DNA of 21,987 nucleotides. Origin: a virus. The position numbers and the translations under genes are program-made. The notes below the pieces were generated by a model that saw only the letters and a program-made list of their open reading frames with translations, was not told the DNA's origin and searched no databases. Of the stretch, positions 1 through 7,488 are shown piece by piece; position 1 is the first letter of the stretch, and every line of letters starts with the position of its first letter. The stretch is taken from IMG/VR virus record IMGVR_UViG_3300046522_000467, positions 1 to 21,987 of that record, one strand, 5' to 3'.

Positions 1-280
1 CGGCAACCAGACCCCATTCCCGGCCTGCGCCGCGTTCCAGAAGAATATTCAGTTCTTCGTGCACTGCATCGGTAACTTTACCGGCAAGCCCGAACTGGAC
101 ATTCCGCCAGACAAGGAAGCCGTGGCCAACGCACTGACCGCGCTGAACCAACTGGCTCGCGATCGCGTGCTGCAACCGCGCGTAGAAAAGGTGTTCGCCT
201 TCAACGACTTCGTCGAAGCCCACCGCTACATGGAAAAATGCCCGAAACAGGGCCGCGTGGTAATCGAAGTTAACGACTGA
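1..280 (+). CDS. Zinc-type (medium-chain) alcohol dehydrogenase, C-terminal part
   Basis: The frame is open from base 2 to the TGA at 278-280 and gives about 92 residues, so the start and most of the protein lie left of the window. The visible part looks like the tail of the medium-chain dehydrogenase/reductase (MDR) fold: a segment reading HCIGNFTGKPEL, then FAFNDFVEAHRYME near the end, and the closing strand GRVVIEV that ends many zinc-type alcohol dehydrogenases and quinone reductases. These enzymes use NAD(P)H in the cytosol. The zinc and nucleotide sites are not in view, so substrate and cofactor cannot be named. It is a host gene, convergent with dusA and separated from it by a hairpin terminator. 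Family call is good; exact enzyme unknown. Confidence 0.75.
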   Translation, partial: GNQTPFPACAAFQKNIQFFVHCIGNFTGKPELDIPPDKEAVANALTALNQLARDRVLQPRVEKVFAFNDFVEAHRYMEKCPKQGRVVIEVND

Positions 281-367
281 CACCGAGTCGCACACGTAGG
301 GCGAATACCCGTTTACGGGTATCCGCCGATACGCAACTTTCGAAAACACCAAGATGTAACGGTAACC

Positions 368-398
368 ACGGCGGATATCTCCAAGATATCCGCCGTTT
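368..398. terminator. Bidirectional hairpin terminator between the dehydrogenase gene and dusA
   Basis: Bases 368-380 and 384-396 form a perfect 13-bp inverted repeat (ACGGCGGATATCT and its complement) around a 3-nt loop, followed by only TTT on the plus strand. It lies between two convergent genes and could end both transcripts. A weaker 7-bp hairpin (ATACCCG, loop TTTA, CGGGTAT) lies just upstream at 305-322. Confidence 0.7.
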
Positions 399-401
399 GC
401 G

Positions 402-1415
402 TTATTTGCCCCGCAACAACTCCCCCGCCTGGTCGAGCAACGCCAGCGGGTCCGGCGCCTTGTGAATGTCCACGGACAGCATCTGCCGAAACTTGCGCGC
501 CCCGGAAAACCCCGTCCCCAACCCCAACACATGCCGCGTAACGTGGTGCATTACACCGCCACTGGCCACGTGCTTGGCGATATAAGGCCGCAACGCCTGT
601 AACGCCTCCAGACGGCTGATTATCGGCGCCTCACAGCCAAACAACTGCTGATCCACCTGCGCCAGCAAATACGGGTTGTGGTACGCCTCGCGGCCCAGCA
701 TCACCCCATCAAACGTCTGCAAGTGCGTCTGACACTCTTCCAGCGTCTTGATGCCGCCGTTCAGCACAATCTCCAACTCCGGAAAATCCGCCTTCAACTG
801 CGCAGCCACGTCATAACGCAGCGGCGGAATCTCGCGGTTTTCCTTCGGCGACAGCCCCGCCAGAATCGCGATGCGCGCATGCACGGTAAAACTGCGGCAA
901 CCGGCTTCCTTCACCTGCCCAACAAAATCCACCAACTCTGCATAACTGTCGCGGCCATCAATGCCAATCCGGTGTTTTACCGTCACCGGAATCGACACCG
1001 CATCGCGCATCGCCTTCACGCAATCGGCCACCAAGGCCGGGTGGCCCATCAGGCAGGCGCCGATCATATTGTTCTGCACCCTGTCGCTGGGGCAGCCCAC
1101 ATTCAGATTCACCTCCTGATAACCCGCCTCCTGCGCCATACGCGCACACGCCGCCAACTCAGCCGGCACGCTGCCGCCTAATTGCAAGGCAAGTGGGTAT
1201 TCGGCGACGTCATGCTGGAGAAAGCGCTGCGGGTTATCGCCACGCAGCAAAGCGCCCGTGGTGACCATCTCGGTGTAGAGCAGGGCGTTCTTGGAGAGCA
1301 GGCGCAGGAAGTAACGGCAGTGGTGGTCAGTCCAATCCATCATCGGCGCCACGGAAAAGCGGCGGGATGGCTCAGGGCTTGTGGTTGCTGGGTTTGAAGC
1401 TGATTCTAGAGGCAT
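402..1415 (-). CDS. dusA: tRNA-dihydrouridine(20/20a) synthase DusA
   Basis: The 337-residue product is an FMN-dependent flavoenzyme that reduces uridine in the tRNA D-loop. The signature runs SVAPMMDWTDHHCR near the N terminus, then LQLGGS, NLNVGCPSDRVQ with the Dus catalytic cysteine, VKHRIGID, FTVHAR and LNGGI, all in the order and length expected of DusA. The reading frame stays open upstream to 1688, but that stretch is phage DNA. I chose the ATG at 1413-1415 because it gives a normal-length DusA. The prophage has joined at the 5' end of this gene, so the first codons and the promoter may be supplied by the phage; a -10-like TACAAT lies on this strand at 1481-1486. The gene appears intact, so DusA activity is probably kept. 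Confidence 0.93.
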   Translation of the reverse strand: MPLESASNPATTSPEPSRRFSVAPMMDWTDHHCRYFLRLLSKNALLYTEMVTTGALLRGDNPQRFLQHDVAEYPLALQLGGSVPAELAACARMAQEAGYQEVNLNVGCPSDRVQNNMIGACLMGHPALVADCVKAMRDAVSIPVTVKHRIGIDGRDSYAELVDFVGQVKEAGCRSFTVHARIAILAGLSPKENREIPPLRYDVAAQLKADFPELEIVLNGGIKTLEECQTHLQTFDGVMLGREAYHNPYLLAQVDQQLFGCEAPIISRLEALQALRPYIAKHVASGGVMHHVTRHVLGLGTGFSGARKFRQMLSVDIHKAPDPLALLDQAGELLRGK

Positions 1416-1438
1416 TCTTGTACGTCTGATTTGCAGCT

Positions 1439-1511
1439 GTTTTCGCCCGTTTTCGCTTGTTTTTACATGCTCGGTGCTACATTGTAGCCCTTGGAAACTG
1501 GCATGTAGCAC
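1439..1511. promoter_or_regulatory. int-dusA intergenic control region with inverted and phased repeats
   Basis: This gap between the divergent starts of dusA and int holds two patterns. GTTTT occurs at 1439, 1449 and 1459, exactly one helical turn apart, twice as GTTTTCGC. A perfect 9-bp inverted repeat follows: GTGCTACAT (1474-1482) and ATGTAGCAC (1503-1511); the left arm also pairs locally with GTAGC at 1484-1488. The right arm ends 12 bases before the integrase ATG. Such sites could be integrase arm-type sites, excisionase sites or an operator for int. A minus-strand TACAAT at 1481-1486 could serve as a -10 box for dusA. Function is inferred from position. Confidence 0.5.
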
Positions 1512-1523
1512 TGGACGGTGGGG

Positions 1524-2648
1524 ATGGGGGCGATTACAGCAAGGCCACGAAAGGGTGGCGGAATTGGGTACACCGCGCAGATCCGACTCAAGCGCGAAGG
1601 CGTCGTAGTTTATCAGGAAAGCCAAACCTTCGACCGCAAGCAAACTGCGCAGGCATGGATGAAGCGGCGCGAGACCGAGCTCGCCCAACCTGGTGCACTC
1701 GAACGCGCAAAGCGCAAAGGTGAGCTCCTGACCGACATCATTGATCGGTATCTGGAAGAGTACGAAGTCATTCGGCCGCTCGGGAAAACGAAGCGTGCCA
1801 CCCTCAAGGCCTTAGGTTTGACCTGGCTGGGCCAGGTAACCGACCGGGACCTCACGAGCCAAAAGCTTGTGGAGTATGCGCAGTGGCGAATGAGCGAAGA
1901 GGGTGGAGGCGTGCAAGCCCAGACCGTCGGAAATGATCTTTCCCACCTGGGTGCAGTGCTGTCCGTTGCCAGACCGGCGTGGGGCTACGAGATCGACCCA
2001 CACGCGATGACGGACGCGCGCAAGGTGCTCCGTAAGTTGGGTATGGTGAGCAAAAGCAAAGAGCGAAGTCGGCGGCCAGATAAGGCAGAGCTTGATAGCT
2101 TGCTGCGGCACTACGCCGAAATGCTCAAGCGCAAGCCCAGTTCTATCAACATGCTCAAGGTTATTGGATTTGCGATTTTTTCTACCCGGCGCCAGGAGGA
2201 AATCTGCCGCATTCGCTGGGCTGATCTAGATGAGCGGCGGCGCGCGGTGCTGGTTCGAGATATGAAGAACCCCGGGCAAAAGATCGGCAATGACGTTTGG
2301 TGCGACTTGCCTGAGGAGGCCTGGGAAATCATCCAGTCGATGCCTCGAGGTTGCGATGAGATATTCCCTTATAACGGCGATTCCGTTTCGGCGTCCTTCA
2401 CTCGTGCCTGCAAATTTTTAGAAATCGATGAACTCCATTTTCATGATCTACGCCATGACGGCATTAGCAGATTGTTTGAGATGGACTGGGATATTCCGAG
2501 AGTGGCGGGAGTGTCTGGTCACCGCGACTGGAATTCTTTGCGTAGATACACGCATCTTCGCGGCCGTGGTGATCCATACCGTCAATGGGATTGGTTGGAA
2601 AAGATATACGCTTGCCCCGTACAGCTTGGAAAGCGTGTCATTATTTAA
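1524..2648 (+). CDS. int: Tyrosine recombinase (integrase), dusA-specific type
   Basis: The 374-residue product is a phage integrase that would catalyse recombination between attP and the dusA attB. The catalytic set is visible: Arg222 in TRRQEEICRIRW, His307 and Arg310 in HDLRH, His333 in GHRDW and the nucleophile Tyr342 in LRRYTHL. The N terminus (GGGIGYTAQIRLKREG) is the arm-binding type that reads a short beta-sheet before a core-binding helical domain. The start is ATG 1524, preceded closely by GGTGGGG; a GTG six bases earlier is the alternative. It is divergent from dusA, the usual arrangement for dusA islands. Its stop overlaps the stop of the convergent gene at 2641 by 8 bases. Confidence 0.93.
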   Translation: MGAITARPRKGGGIGYTAQIRLKREGVVVYQESQTFDRKQTAQAWMKRRETELAQPGALERAKRKGELLTDIIDRYLEEYEVIRPLGKTKRATLKALGLTWLGQVTDRDLTSQKLVEYAQWRMSEEGGGVQAQTVGNDLSHLGAVLSVARPAWGYEIDPHAMTDARKVLRKLGMVSKSKERSRRPDKAELDSLLRHYAEMLKRKPSSINMLKVIGFAIFSTRRQEEICRIRWADLDERRRAVLVRDMKNPGQKIGNDVWCDLPEEAWEIIQSMPRGCDEIFPYNGDSVSASFTRACKFLEIDELHFHDLRHDGISRLFEMDWDIPRVAGVSGHRDWNSLRRYTHLRGRGDPYRQWDWLEKIYACPVQLGKRVII

Positions 2649-4311
2649 ACAACCTAAATATTTTGCGCAGAACGAACACCGTTAGTGACACGATTATCAG
2701 TGATCCAATCAAGCTGTAGATCTTTAAAAGATCGGTGTCGTTGGGTGCGATTTTGGTAATCGCTGCCAGAGGTTGTATTAACTCAGGAGAAAGTGCTGCC
2801 GAAGCGATGACGCCGAAGATTATTGAGATTCTTTTTGTGTCTGAATCTGAAGCGATTTTCTCGTCGAGCTCTAGAGCTTTTCGGGTTATATCAATTTTTT
2901 TAAGTAGTAGGGTTGCGAGCGTTTTAACTTGTGATCCTGAGCGCGCAAGGTCTATAAATTCTGAGATCTCGCCATACTTTTGGGTCGAGATTAGGTCTTC
3001 CTCAAATCGCATTACCTTTACTTCCAGCTTGGCTACATCAATTGCTGTTCTGCATTTGTCCAGGTCGGTAGATGCATTTGCGTAAAAAGCTCTAATAAAC
3101 ATGGCCGCTTCATTTAGCGTCTGGACGTCAGCGATCATATTCTCAAAAGAGTAAGCGTCGCTCCTGTCCAGCTGTTCTGTCGCCATGCCAGAGGTCAAAA
3201 GTAACGAGACGGCTTCGGTGTAAAAATGATTGAAATCGTCGAACTTCCTTACGTCCTGAAGCTCCGCTGGCGAGTTCAGGAGTGCTTCAGACAAATGCGT
3301 TCGCGTCAGCACGGCCTTGACCAAAGGCTCATGCTGGGCCCAGTTCTTTGAGGCGCTATGCCACTGATTCCAATGGCGCTCTATATAGATCAATGGTTTT
3401 CCAAACCATAGGCCTTGGTTGGTTGTGTCTGTGCGCTGGGGGGAAAGCCAATTGATCTTTACGTCGAAGCTTCCTCTAAGTAAAGACTTTCGTGCGAGCG
3501 TTAATAGATTGCTGGCTACGTCTTGTATGGTGAGTTTTTCGGTAAATACCAGTTCGTAGGCTGTCAAATATTGTTCATTGAACTTAATTTGTTTGGGTGA
3601 GCGCAATGTAGCCGTTAGAAGTGTTTTGAGATTTTTGCGTATTCCTAATTTTTCTCTGATAGGAAGCTCAGAAACGTGATCTGCAATCCCAGCTAAGAAA
3701 ATCTCTTTACACGCAAGTACGGATTTTATGTTCTTGTTGGCTTTGTTTACTTGGTTTAGGACGAGACTTTTACAGGTTTCGTTCTCGAATCCGGAAAGTG
3801 ATTTTAGACATAGAAAAATTACGCCGCGTTTGAATATTCTGATATAGGGTAAATATAACTCGTAGCTTTCGTCGCGTTCGTTTAGGATTGCAATAGGTTG
3901 CAGAAAAAGTCTAGCGTTTTCGCCTGGAAACTCGAACGGGCCGTTGAATAATTTGTTCTCAGAAAGATGCAAGTTTAAAGCGGTTTGAAAGGCGAATGAA
4001 TTCAAATCTCCTGGGTTAGATTTAATGTAGTCGTCATGGTCGCGAACACTCATTCCAAGACCTGAGATGCTATGTTCGATTTCAAGCATGGTGGTGAAAA
4101 GCCTAAAGTTCTTTCGATAGTAAATCCTTCCGTTACTGTCTAGGCCAAAGATGAACGCTTCCGAACTTGCAAGGGTCTCGCATGCGGCTCGTACGTCAAT
4201 ATCATGGGGCATTTTTGCAGCATAAATATAAGCGGACTGACCTGTGTACCAGTCTTCATGTGGTCTTGAATTTTCGCTTTCCTGCTCCACGGATGACGTC
4301 CCTGTATGCAT
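2641..4311 (-). CDS. Unknown cargo protein with two C-terminal membrane helices
   Basis: About 556 residues with no family I recognise. Most of the protein is soluble and mixed alpha/beta. A helical, charged stretch precedes two hydrophobic segments at about residues 495-512 and 531-548, joined by a short polar loop, with a basic tail RKIFRLFK. That layout (large cytosolic part, long helix, two membrane helices at the C terminus) resembles CorA-like and some abortive-infection effectors, but no GMN metal-channel motif is present. The DNA is clearly more AT-rich than the rest of the phage, suggesting a recent cargo gene. I chose ATG 4311 because GGGA lies 6 bases before it; ATG 4323 and a TTG at 4461 that would overlap the prtN-like gene are alternatives. 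Superinfection exclusion or defence is a guess from position and topology. Confidence 0.75.
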   Translation of the reverse strand: MHTGTSSVEQESENSRPHEDWYTGQSAYIYAAKMPHDIDVRAACETLASSEAFIFGLDSNGRIYYRKNFRLFTTMLEIEHSISGLGMSVRDHDDYIKSNPGDLNSFAFQTALNLHLSENKLFNGPFEFPGENARLFLQPIAILNERDESYELYLPYIRIFKRGVIFLCLKSLSGFENETCKSLVLNQVNKANKNIKSVLACKEIFLAGIADHVSELPIREKLGIRKNLKTLLTATLRSPKQIKFNEQYLTAYELVFTEKLTIQDVASNLLTLARKSLLRGSFDVKINWLSPQRTDTTNQGLWFGKPLIYIERHWNQWHSASKNWAQHEPLVKAVLTRTHLSEALLNSPAELQDVRKFDDFNHFYTEAVSLLLTSGMATEQLDRSDAYSFENMIADVQTLNEAAMFIRAFYANASTDLDKCRTAIDVAKLEVKVMRFEEDLISTQKYGEISEFIDLARSGSQVKTLATLLLKKIDITRKALELDEKIASDSDTKRISIIFGVIASAALSPELIQPLAAITKIAPNDTDLLKIYSLIGSLIIVSLTVFVLRKIFRLFK

Positions 4312-4378
4312 AGCTTTTCCCATTCGCTGATGAGTCAAGATCCCATGTGACGTGAGCACTAGCAAGAAGGCAACACCG

Positions 4379-4657
4379 CTAGCCCGCCAATTTATAGCGA
4401 CCGTGCAACTTGTCGTTTTCGGTGCGAGCTTTATCGCAGCGCTCATCAAGGTATTTGGCAAGGTCGTTAATTTGTATCCCCTTCGCAGCTTTCTGACTGC
4501 CTTCTATTCTGATTAGAGGAAGATCAATTTCGCCGCTCGTGGCCTTTCGAATGAATTTTTCCGGAGTAAGGTGCGAAAAGTAATCGGCGCACACCCGCTC
4601 TAAGGGAATGATCACTTGTCCGTTGTATTGGGCCATTAGTAAAAAGACCGTGTTCAT
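4379..4657 (-). CDS. PrtN-family (pyocin activator-like) DNA-binding protein
   Basis: The 92-residue product matches the PrtN family, small DNA-binding proteins named after the activator of pyocin genes in P. aeruginosa. Family features seen are the start MNTVFLLMAQY, the core IPLERVCADYFSHL followed by a GEIDLPLIRIE strand, SQKAAKG, and a final helix INDLAKYLDER. The start ATG 4657 overlaps the stop of the gene before it as ATGA. It is the last gene of the leftward operon before the cargo gene and lies near the integrase, where excisionase genes often sit, so an excisionase or late-activator role is possible. The specific role is inferred; the family is clear. Confidence 0.8.
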   Translation of the reverse strand: MNTVFLLMAQYNGQVIIPLERVCADYFSHLTPEKFIRKATSGEIDLPLIRIEGSQKAAKGIQINDLAKYLDERCDKARTENDKLHGRYKLAG

Positions 4658-5112
4658 GCCACCGCCTTCGCCGGCCACGCGCCAACGCTATCGTAGAGGT
4701 GATCGACGTGGAGCGGGTCTAAGCTCACGTCGTTTGGAATGGCGATCCAGGCAGAGCCCGCCAAGTGGTTGGGATTGCATCCTTCAAGGTGTTCCCGGTA
4801 GCACGCTTCAATTACATCGGTGAGCTGGCTAGCGAGATAAAGACCGCGCGGTGTTACCTCGATGCTTTTGATGTAGCGCTGCCCGGCCTGGTCGATACAT
4901 AGCGCGCTGATGTAGATGCACCAGGTATGAGCGAAGTCGCACACTGCGTCGACCATCGCTCGGGACCGGATCACCCTGGCAGTTTTCCAGTTGATCAGGT
5001 ACTGCCCGCCGGCCGGATCGACGTTAATAACTGCGGCGTGGTTAGTACGAACCATTGCCTGGCAGGAGCGCTCGAGACGAGCGCGGATGTTGTGGGGCTT
5101 GCGTCTGCTCAT
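4654..5112 (-). CDS. Conserved Pseudomonas phage protein of unknown function (152 aa)
   Basis: The product starts MSRRKPHNIRARLERSCQ and contains HAAVINVDPAGGQYLINWK, a WCIYISALC segment and CNPNHLAGSAWIAIPNDVSLD. This is a pattern I recognise from hypothetical proteins of Pseudomonas prophages, usually beside early-operon genes. There is no signal peptide or membrane segment. ATG 5112 was chosen over an upstream in-frame start because it forms an ATGA overlap with the methyltransferase stop. The gene in turn overlaps the PrtN-like gene by ATGA. Function unknown. Confidence 0.8.
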   Translation of the reverse strand: MSRRKPHNIRARLERSCQAMVRTNHAAVINVDPAGGQYLINWKTARVIRSRAMVDAVCDFAHTWCIYISALCIDQAGQRYIKSIEVTPRGLYLASQLTDVIEACYREHLEGCNPNHLAGSAWIAIPNDVSLDPLHVDHLYDSVGAWPAKAVA

Positions 5113-6791
5113 GCTGCCGCCTCGGCAGGTTGCTGGTCTACCAGATTGGCTCTGACCAGCGCAGCTGCCACGGGAGGACATACGCTGTTACCGCACATGC
5201 GCACCTGGGAGGCCTTAGGCAGCTTGGGATTGGTTAGCGTGCGGTTATGGATGTAGCCGGCTGGGAAACCTTGCGCGGCGTAGAGCTCGTGGGGCTCAAG
5301 CATGCGCATGCCGATATCAACGATCTGATAGGGCTCGCCCTTGACCATTACCAGTCCGAGACGGTGCTTGGTTGTGATGGTATGCAACGGCTCACCCACG
5401 GCTTGGCCAACAGCGGTGTCGTAGTACTTCAGCAGGAAGGCGCGGACCTCACCGTGGTGATTGCCCGATGCAGTGACGGTATGTAGCGACTCGTCCGCTG
5501 GCTGGCCGTCGCGGCTAGTACCACGCAGTTTTACCAGATGACTTGTGACCAAAGCGTTGTGGTCGACAGTTGTAACGGTCGGTGCTGGGGCGGCCAAAGA
5601 CGCGCCCGGGCCTATGTACTTGCCGCCATAGTGTTTGGCTAAGAACGCCGCGACCAAGCCATGCTTGCCGCCGCCCGCCACAACGGTGCCGAGAGGCTTC
5701 TGTAGGCCGGGCGCGCGAGGCGACTGGCCTGGGCGTTCACCGTATCCGAGTTGCACCAGGGTGGGTGCGACCACTGCAAAGTGTCCGCCTTTCACCTCGG
5801 CGCAAATAGTGCGCAGCGGGTCGTCTATGGCCATGTTGCGCTGGGTGGTGCTGTTAGCGTGCTCGGTGATGAAGGGGGCCAAGGTAGGCATCACTAAACC
5901 TGTACCCAGTTTGCTGGTGATGGTCTGCAAAGGTTCGTCCAGCGGCTGTCCACGGAAGTAGTCGTAGCCGTGGTTCACTTTGACTAGGAACGGCTCGGCC
6001 GAATCGATGACGTACCGCTGGATGCCTCTGGCGATGCGGCGAAGTGTGGCTTCAGCCAGCGGCTTTTTACGGTCGAAGATCGAAGGGCAAGGCAAAGACC
6101 AATCAATAATGTCTGCGGCCAGTCGTTGTGGCTTGGCTTGTTTGGCCTTTACCTCCGGGCTGGTGGCCACTAAGTGGGTAGCTTCCGGCCATACGATAGG
6201 TAAGCCGTCACAACGCGCAATCAGGAACAGGCGCTTGCGAATGGTGGCCGCGCCAAAGTGGTTGGCACGTAGTTCTTTCCATTCCACCTGATAGCCGTGA
6301 CGGCGCAGTGCGTTTACGAAGCTGTTGAAGGTGCGGCCCTTGTTCTTCGGGCACGGTCGGCCATCGGCCAACGGCCCCCAAGTGACGAACTCCTCTACGT
6401 TCTCCAGCATGATCACCCGTGGGCGAACGGTGGCGGCGTATCGGATGGCCACCCAGGCGAGGCCGCGAATCTCTTTCTTCACGGGCTTGCCGCCTTTGGC
6501 CTTGCTGAAGTGTTTGCAGTCAGGGCTGAACCAGGCGAGGTCAACGGCGCGGCCCTGCGTGACTTCACGCGGATCAACGTCCCACACGCTTTCGCAATAG
6601 TGCTTTGTGTGTGGGTGGTTAATTTCGTGCATAGCAATGGCTTCTGGGTCGTGGTTGATTGCGATATCGACGGGACGGCCAAGGGCCATTTCTATGCCGG
6701 TGGAAGCGCCGCCGCCGCCGGCGAAGTTGTCGATTACCAGGCCCCCAAAGTTGAAACTAGGTTGCGGGTGGATGCGATAGAGATTGTTCAT
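5109..6791 (-). CDS. DNA cytosine-5 methyltransferase with internal repeat insertion
   Basis: The 560-residue enzyme would transfer a methyl group from S-adenosylmethionine to C5 of cytosine in DNA. Motifs in order: motif I IDNFAGGGGAS (20-30), motif IV SPDCKHFSKA with the likely catalytic Cys92, motif VI ENV (130-132), motif VIII IRKRLFLIA (184-192), then motifs IX and X (ELYAAQGFPAGY, 502-513; GNSVCPP, 534-540). Motif IV reads PDCK where PPCQ is usual. Between VIII and IX, where target recognition normally sits, six diverged repeats with core PLxTIT occur at about residues 287, 325, 366, 402, 435 and 468. ATG 6791 has GGGAGG 5 bases upstream. No restriction enzyme gene is beside it, so protection against host restriction or regulatory methylation is more likely than a restriction-modification pair. 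Confidence 0.92.
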   Translation of the reverse strand: MNNLYRIHPQPSFNFGGLVIDNFAGGGGASTGIEMALGRPVDIAINHDPEAIAMHEINHPHTKHYCESVWDVDPREVTQGRAVDLAWFSPDCKHFSKAKGGKPVKKEIRGLAWVAIRYAATVRPRVIMLENVEEFVTWGPLADGRPCPKNKGRTFNSFVNALRRHGYQVEWKELRANHFGAATIRKRLFLIARCDGLPIVWPEATHLVATSPEVKAKQAKPQRLAADIIDWSLPCPSIFDRKKPLAEATLRRIARGIQRYVIDSAEPFLVKVNHGYDYFRGQPLDEPLQTITSKLGTGLVMPTLAPFITEHANSTTQRNMAIDDPLRTICAEVKGGHFAVVAPTLVQLGYGERPGQSPRAPGLQKPLGTVVAGGGKHGLVAAFLAKHYGGKYIGPGASLAAPAPTVTTVDHNALVTSHLVKLRGTSRDGQPADESLHTVTASGNHHGEVRAFLLKYYDTAVGQAVGEPLHTITTKHRLGLVMVKGEPYQIVDIGMRMLEPHELYAAQGFPAGYIHNRTLTNPKLPKASQVRMCGNSVCPPVAAALVRANLVDQQPAEAAA

Positions 6792-7488
6792 GCAGCCTCC
6801 CCATGGACGAAACATGCTCGTGCGGGCAAGCTCGTTTGTTTAAGTCCATTCAAGAGGTACAAATGTTGCCTGACGAGATTCCCGTCAATTTCACTATTCG
6901 CCCAAAGCATTGGCTGCTTTCGCCCTTTGGAGTGTTGGCAGCTATCGGGATGTTCTATCTGCCATGGGAGTCCCCCGCTGCCCCGGCCTGGGTGCAAGCA
7001 ATAGGTAGCATAGGGGCCATTTTGGTAGCGGCGTGGGCGGCTCTTCACAGCTCGACTGTTCATCAGCGTGCACTGGATAAAGCGGATCAGGAACGAATCA
7101 GAATTGTCTGGAATGCGCTCTATGAATTTGCGCATAACTCGCACGCCGCTCTTAAAATAATCATTGAGAGAGTGCAGCAAGGGGACAAAGCACTGATTCC
7201 CAAGGTCGCCAAGTATATTGCTGACCGGATGGAGTCCGATTTGGTTGCAGCTCAGGCGATTAAGCTGACAGAGCTGCCCTCTACCGAAGCTATCCGGAAG
7301 CTTCTGGCCATCAAGCTCACTCTTGAGAACTCCATTGGCATGGTTAGAGTCGGCGAGATACCCGGCGGCGCCGCGGAATACGAGTTGCTGGCACGAGAGC
7401 TTCAGGGGCGGCTCAAAGATTTCGATGACATTAGGAAGGGCATTCCGCGCTTTAAGGAAAAATAGTCTGGTGCTGTGAATGTTCATGC
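6785..7488. repeat. Short direct repeats flanking the plus-strand moron
   Basis: TGTTCATGC occurs at 6785-6793 and at 7480-7488, each containing the ATGA junction of a leftward gene, with the plus-strand gene 6863-7465 between them. The repeats are probably copies of the shared gene-junction sequence and mark where the extra gene entered the operon. Confidence 0.5.
6863..7465 (+). CDS. Two-helix membrane protein of unknown function (moron)
   Basis: The 200-residue product has two hydrophobic segments near the N terminus (WLLSPFGVLAAIGMFYL and WVQAIGSIGAILVAAWAAL), then about 130 residues of charged, mainly helical sequence without further membrane spans. It should be an inner-membrane protein with a cytosolic helical domain. 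ATG 6863 has AGAGG six bases upstream. It is the only plus-strand gene inside a leftward operon, which is typical of a moron expressed from the prophage. A 233-codon open frame lies antisense to it; I judge that frame a shadow because it is codon-register antisense and its product is rich in Ser, Cys, Asn and Gln. I see no convincing promoter. Function is unknown; superinfection exclusion is one possibility. Confidence 0.65.
   Translation: MLPDEIPVNFTIRPKHWLLSPFGVLAAIGMFYLPWESPAAPAWVQAIGSIGAILVAAWAALHSSTVHQRALDKADQERIRIVWNALYEFAHNSHAALKIIIERVQQGDKALIPKVAKYIADRMESDLVAAQAIKLTELPSTEAIRKLLAIKLTLENSIGMVRVGEIPGGAAEYELLARELQGRLKDFDDIRKGIPRFKEK

Noticed and set aside
678-1397. Plus-strand open frames over dusA
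   Set aside because: Antisense shadows of dusA; arginine- and histidine-rich products with no start signals.
6788-7486. A 233-aa minus-strand protein with ATGA overlaps at both ends
   Set aside because: It is codon-register antisense to 6863-7465, a register that stays open easily in high-GC DNA, and its composition (rich in Ser, Cys, Asn, Gln) is unlike a real protein. Kept as a finding but not as a gene.
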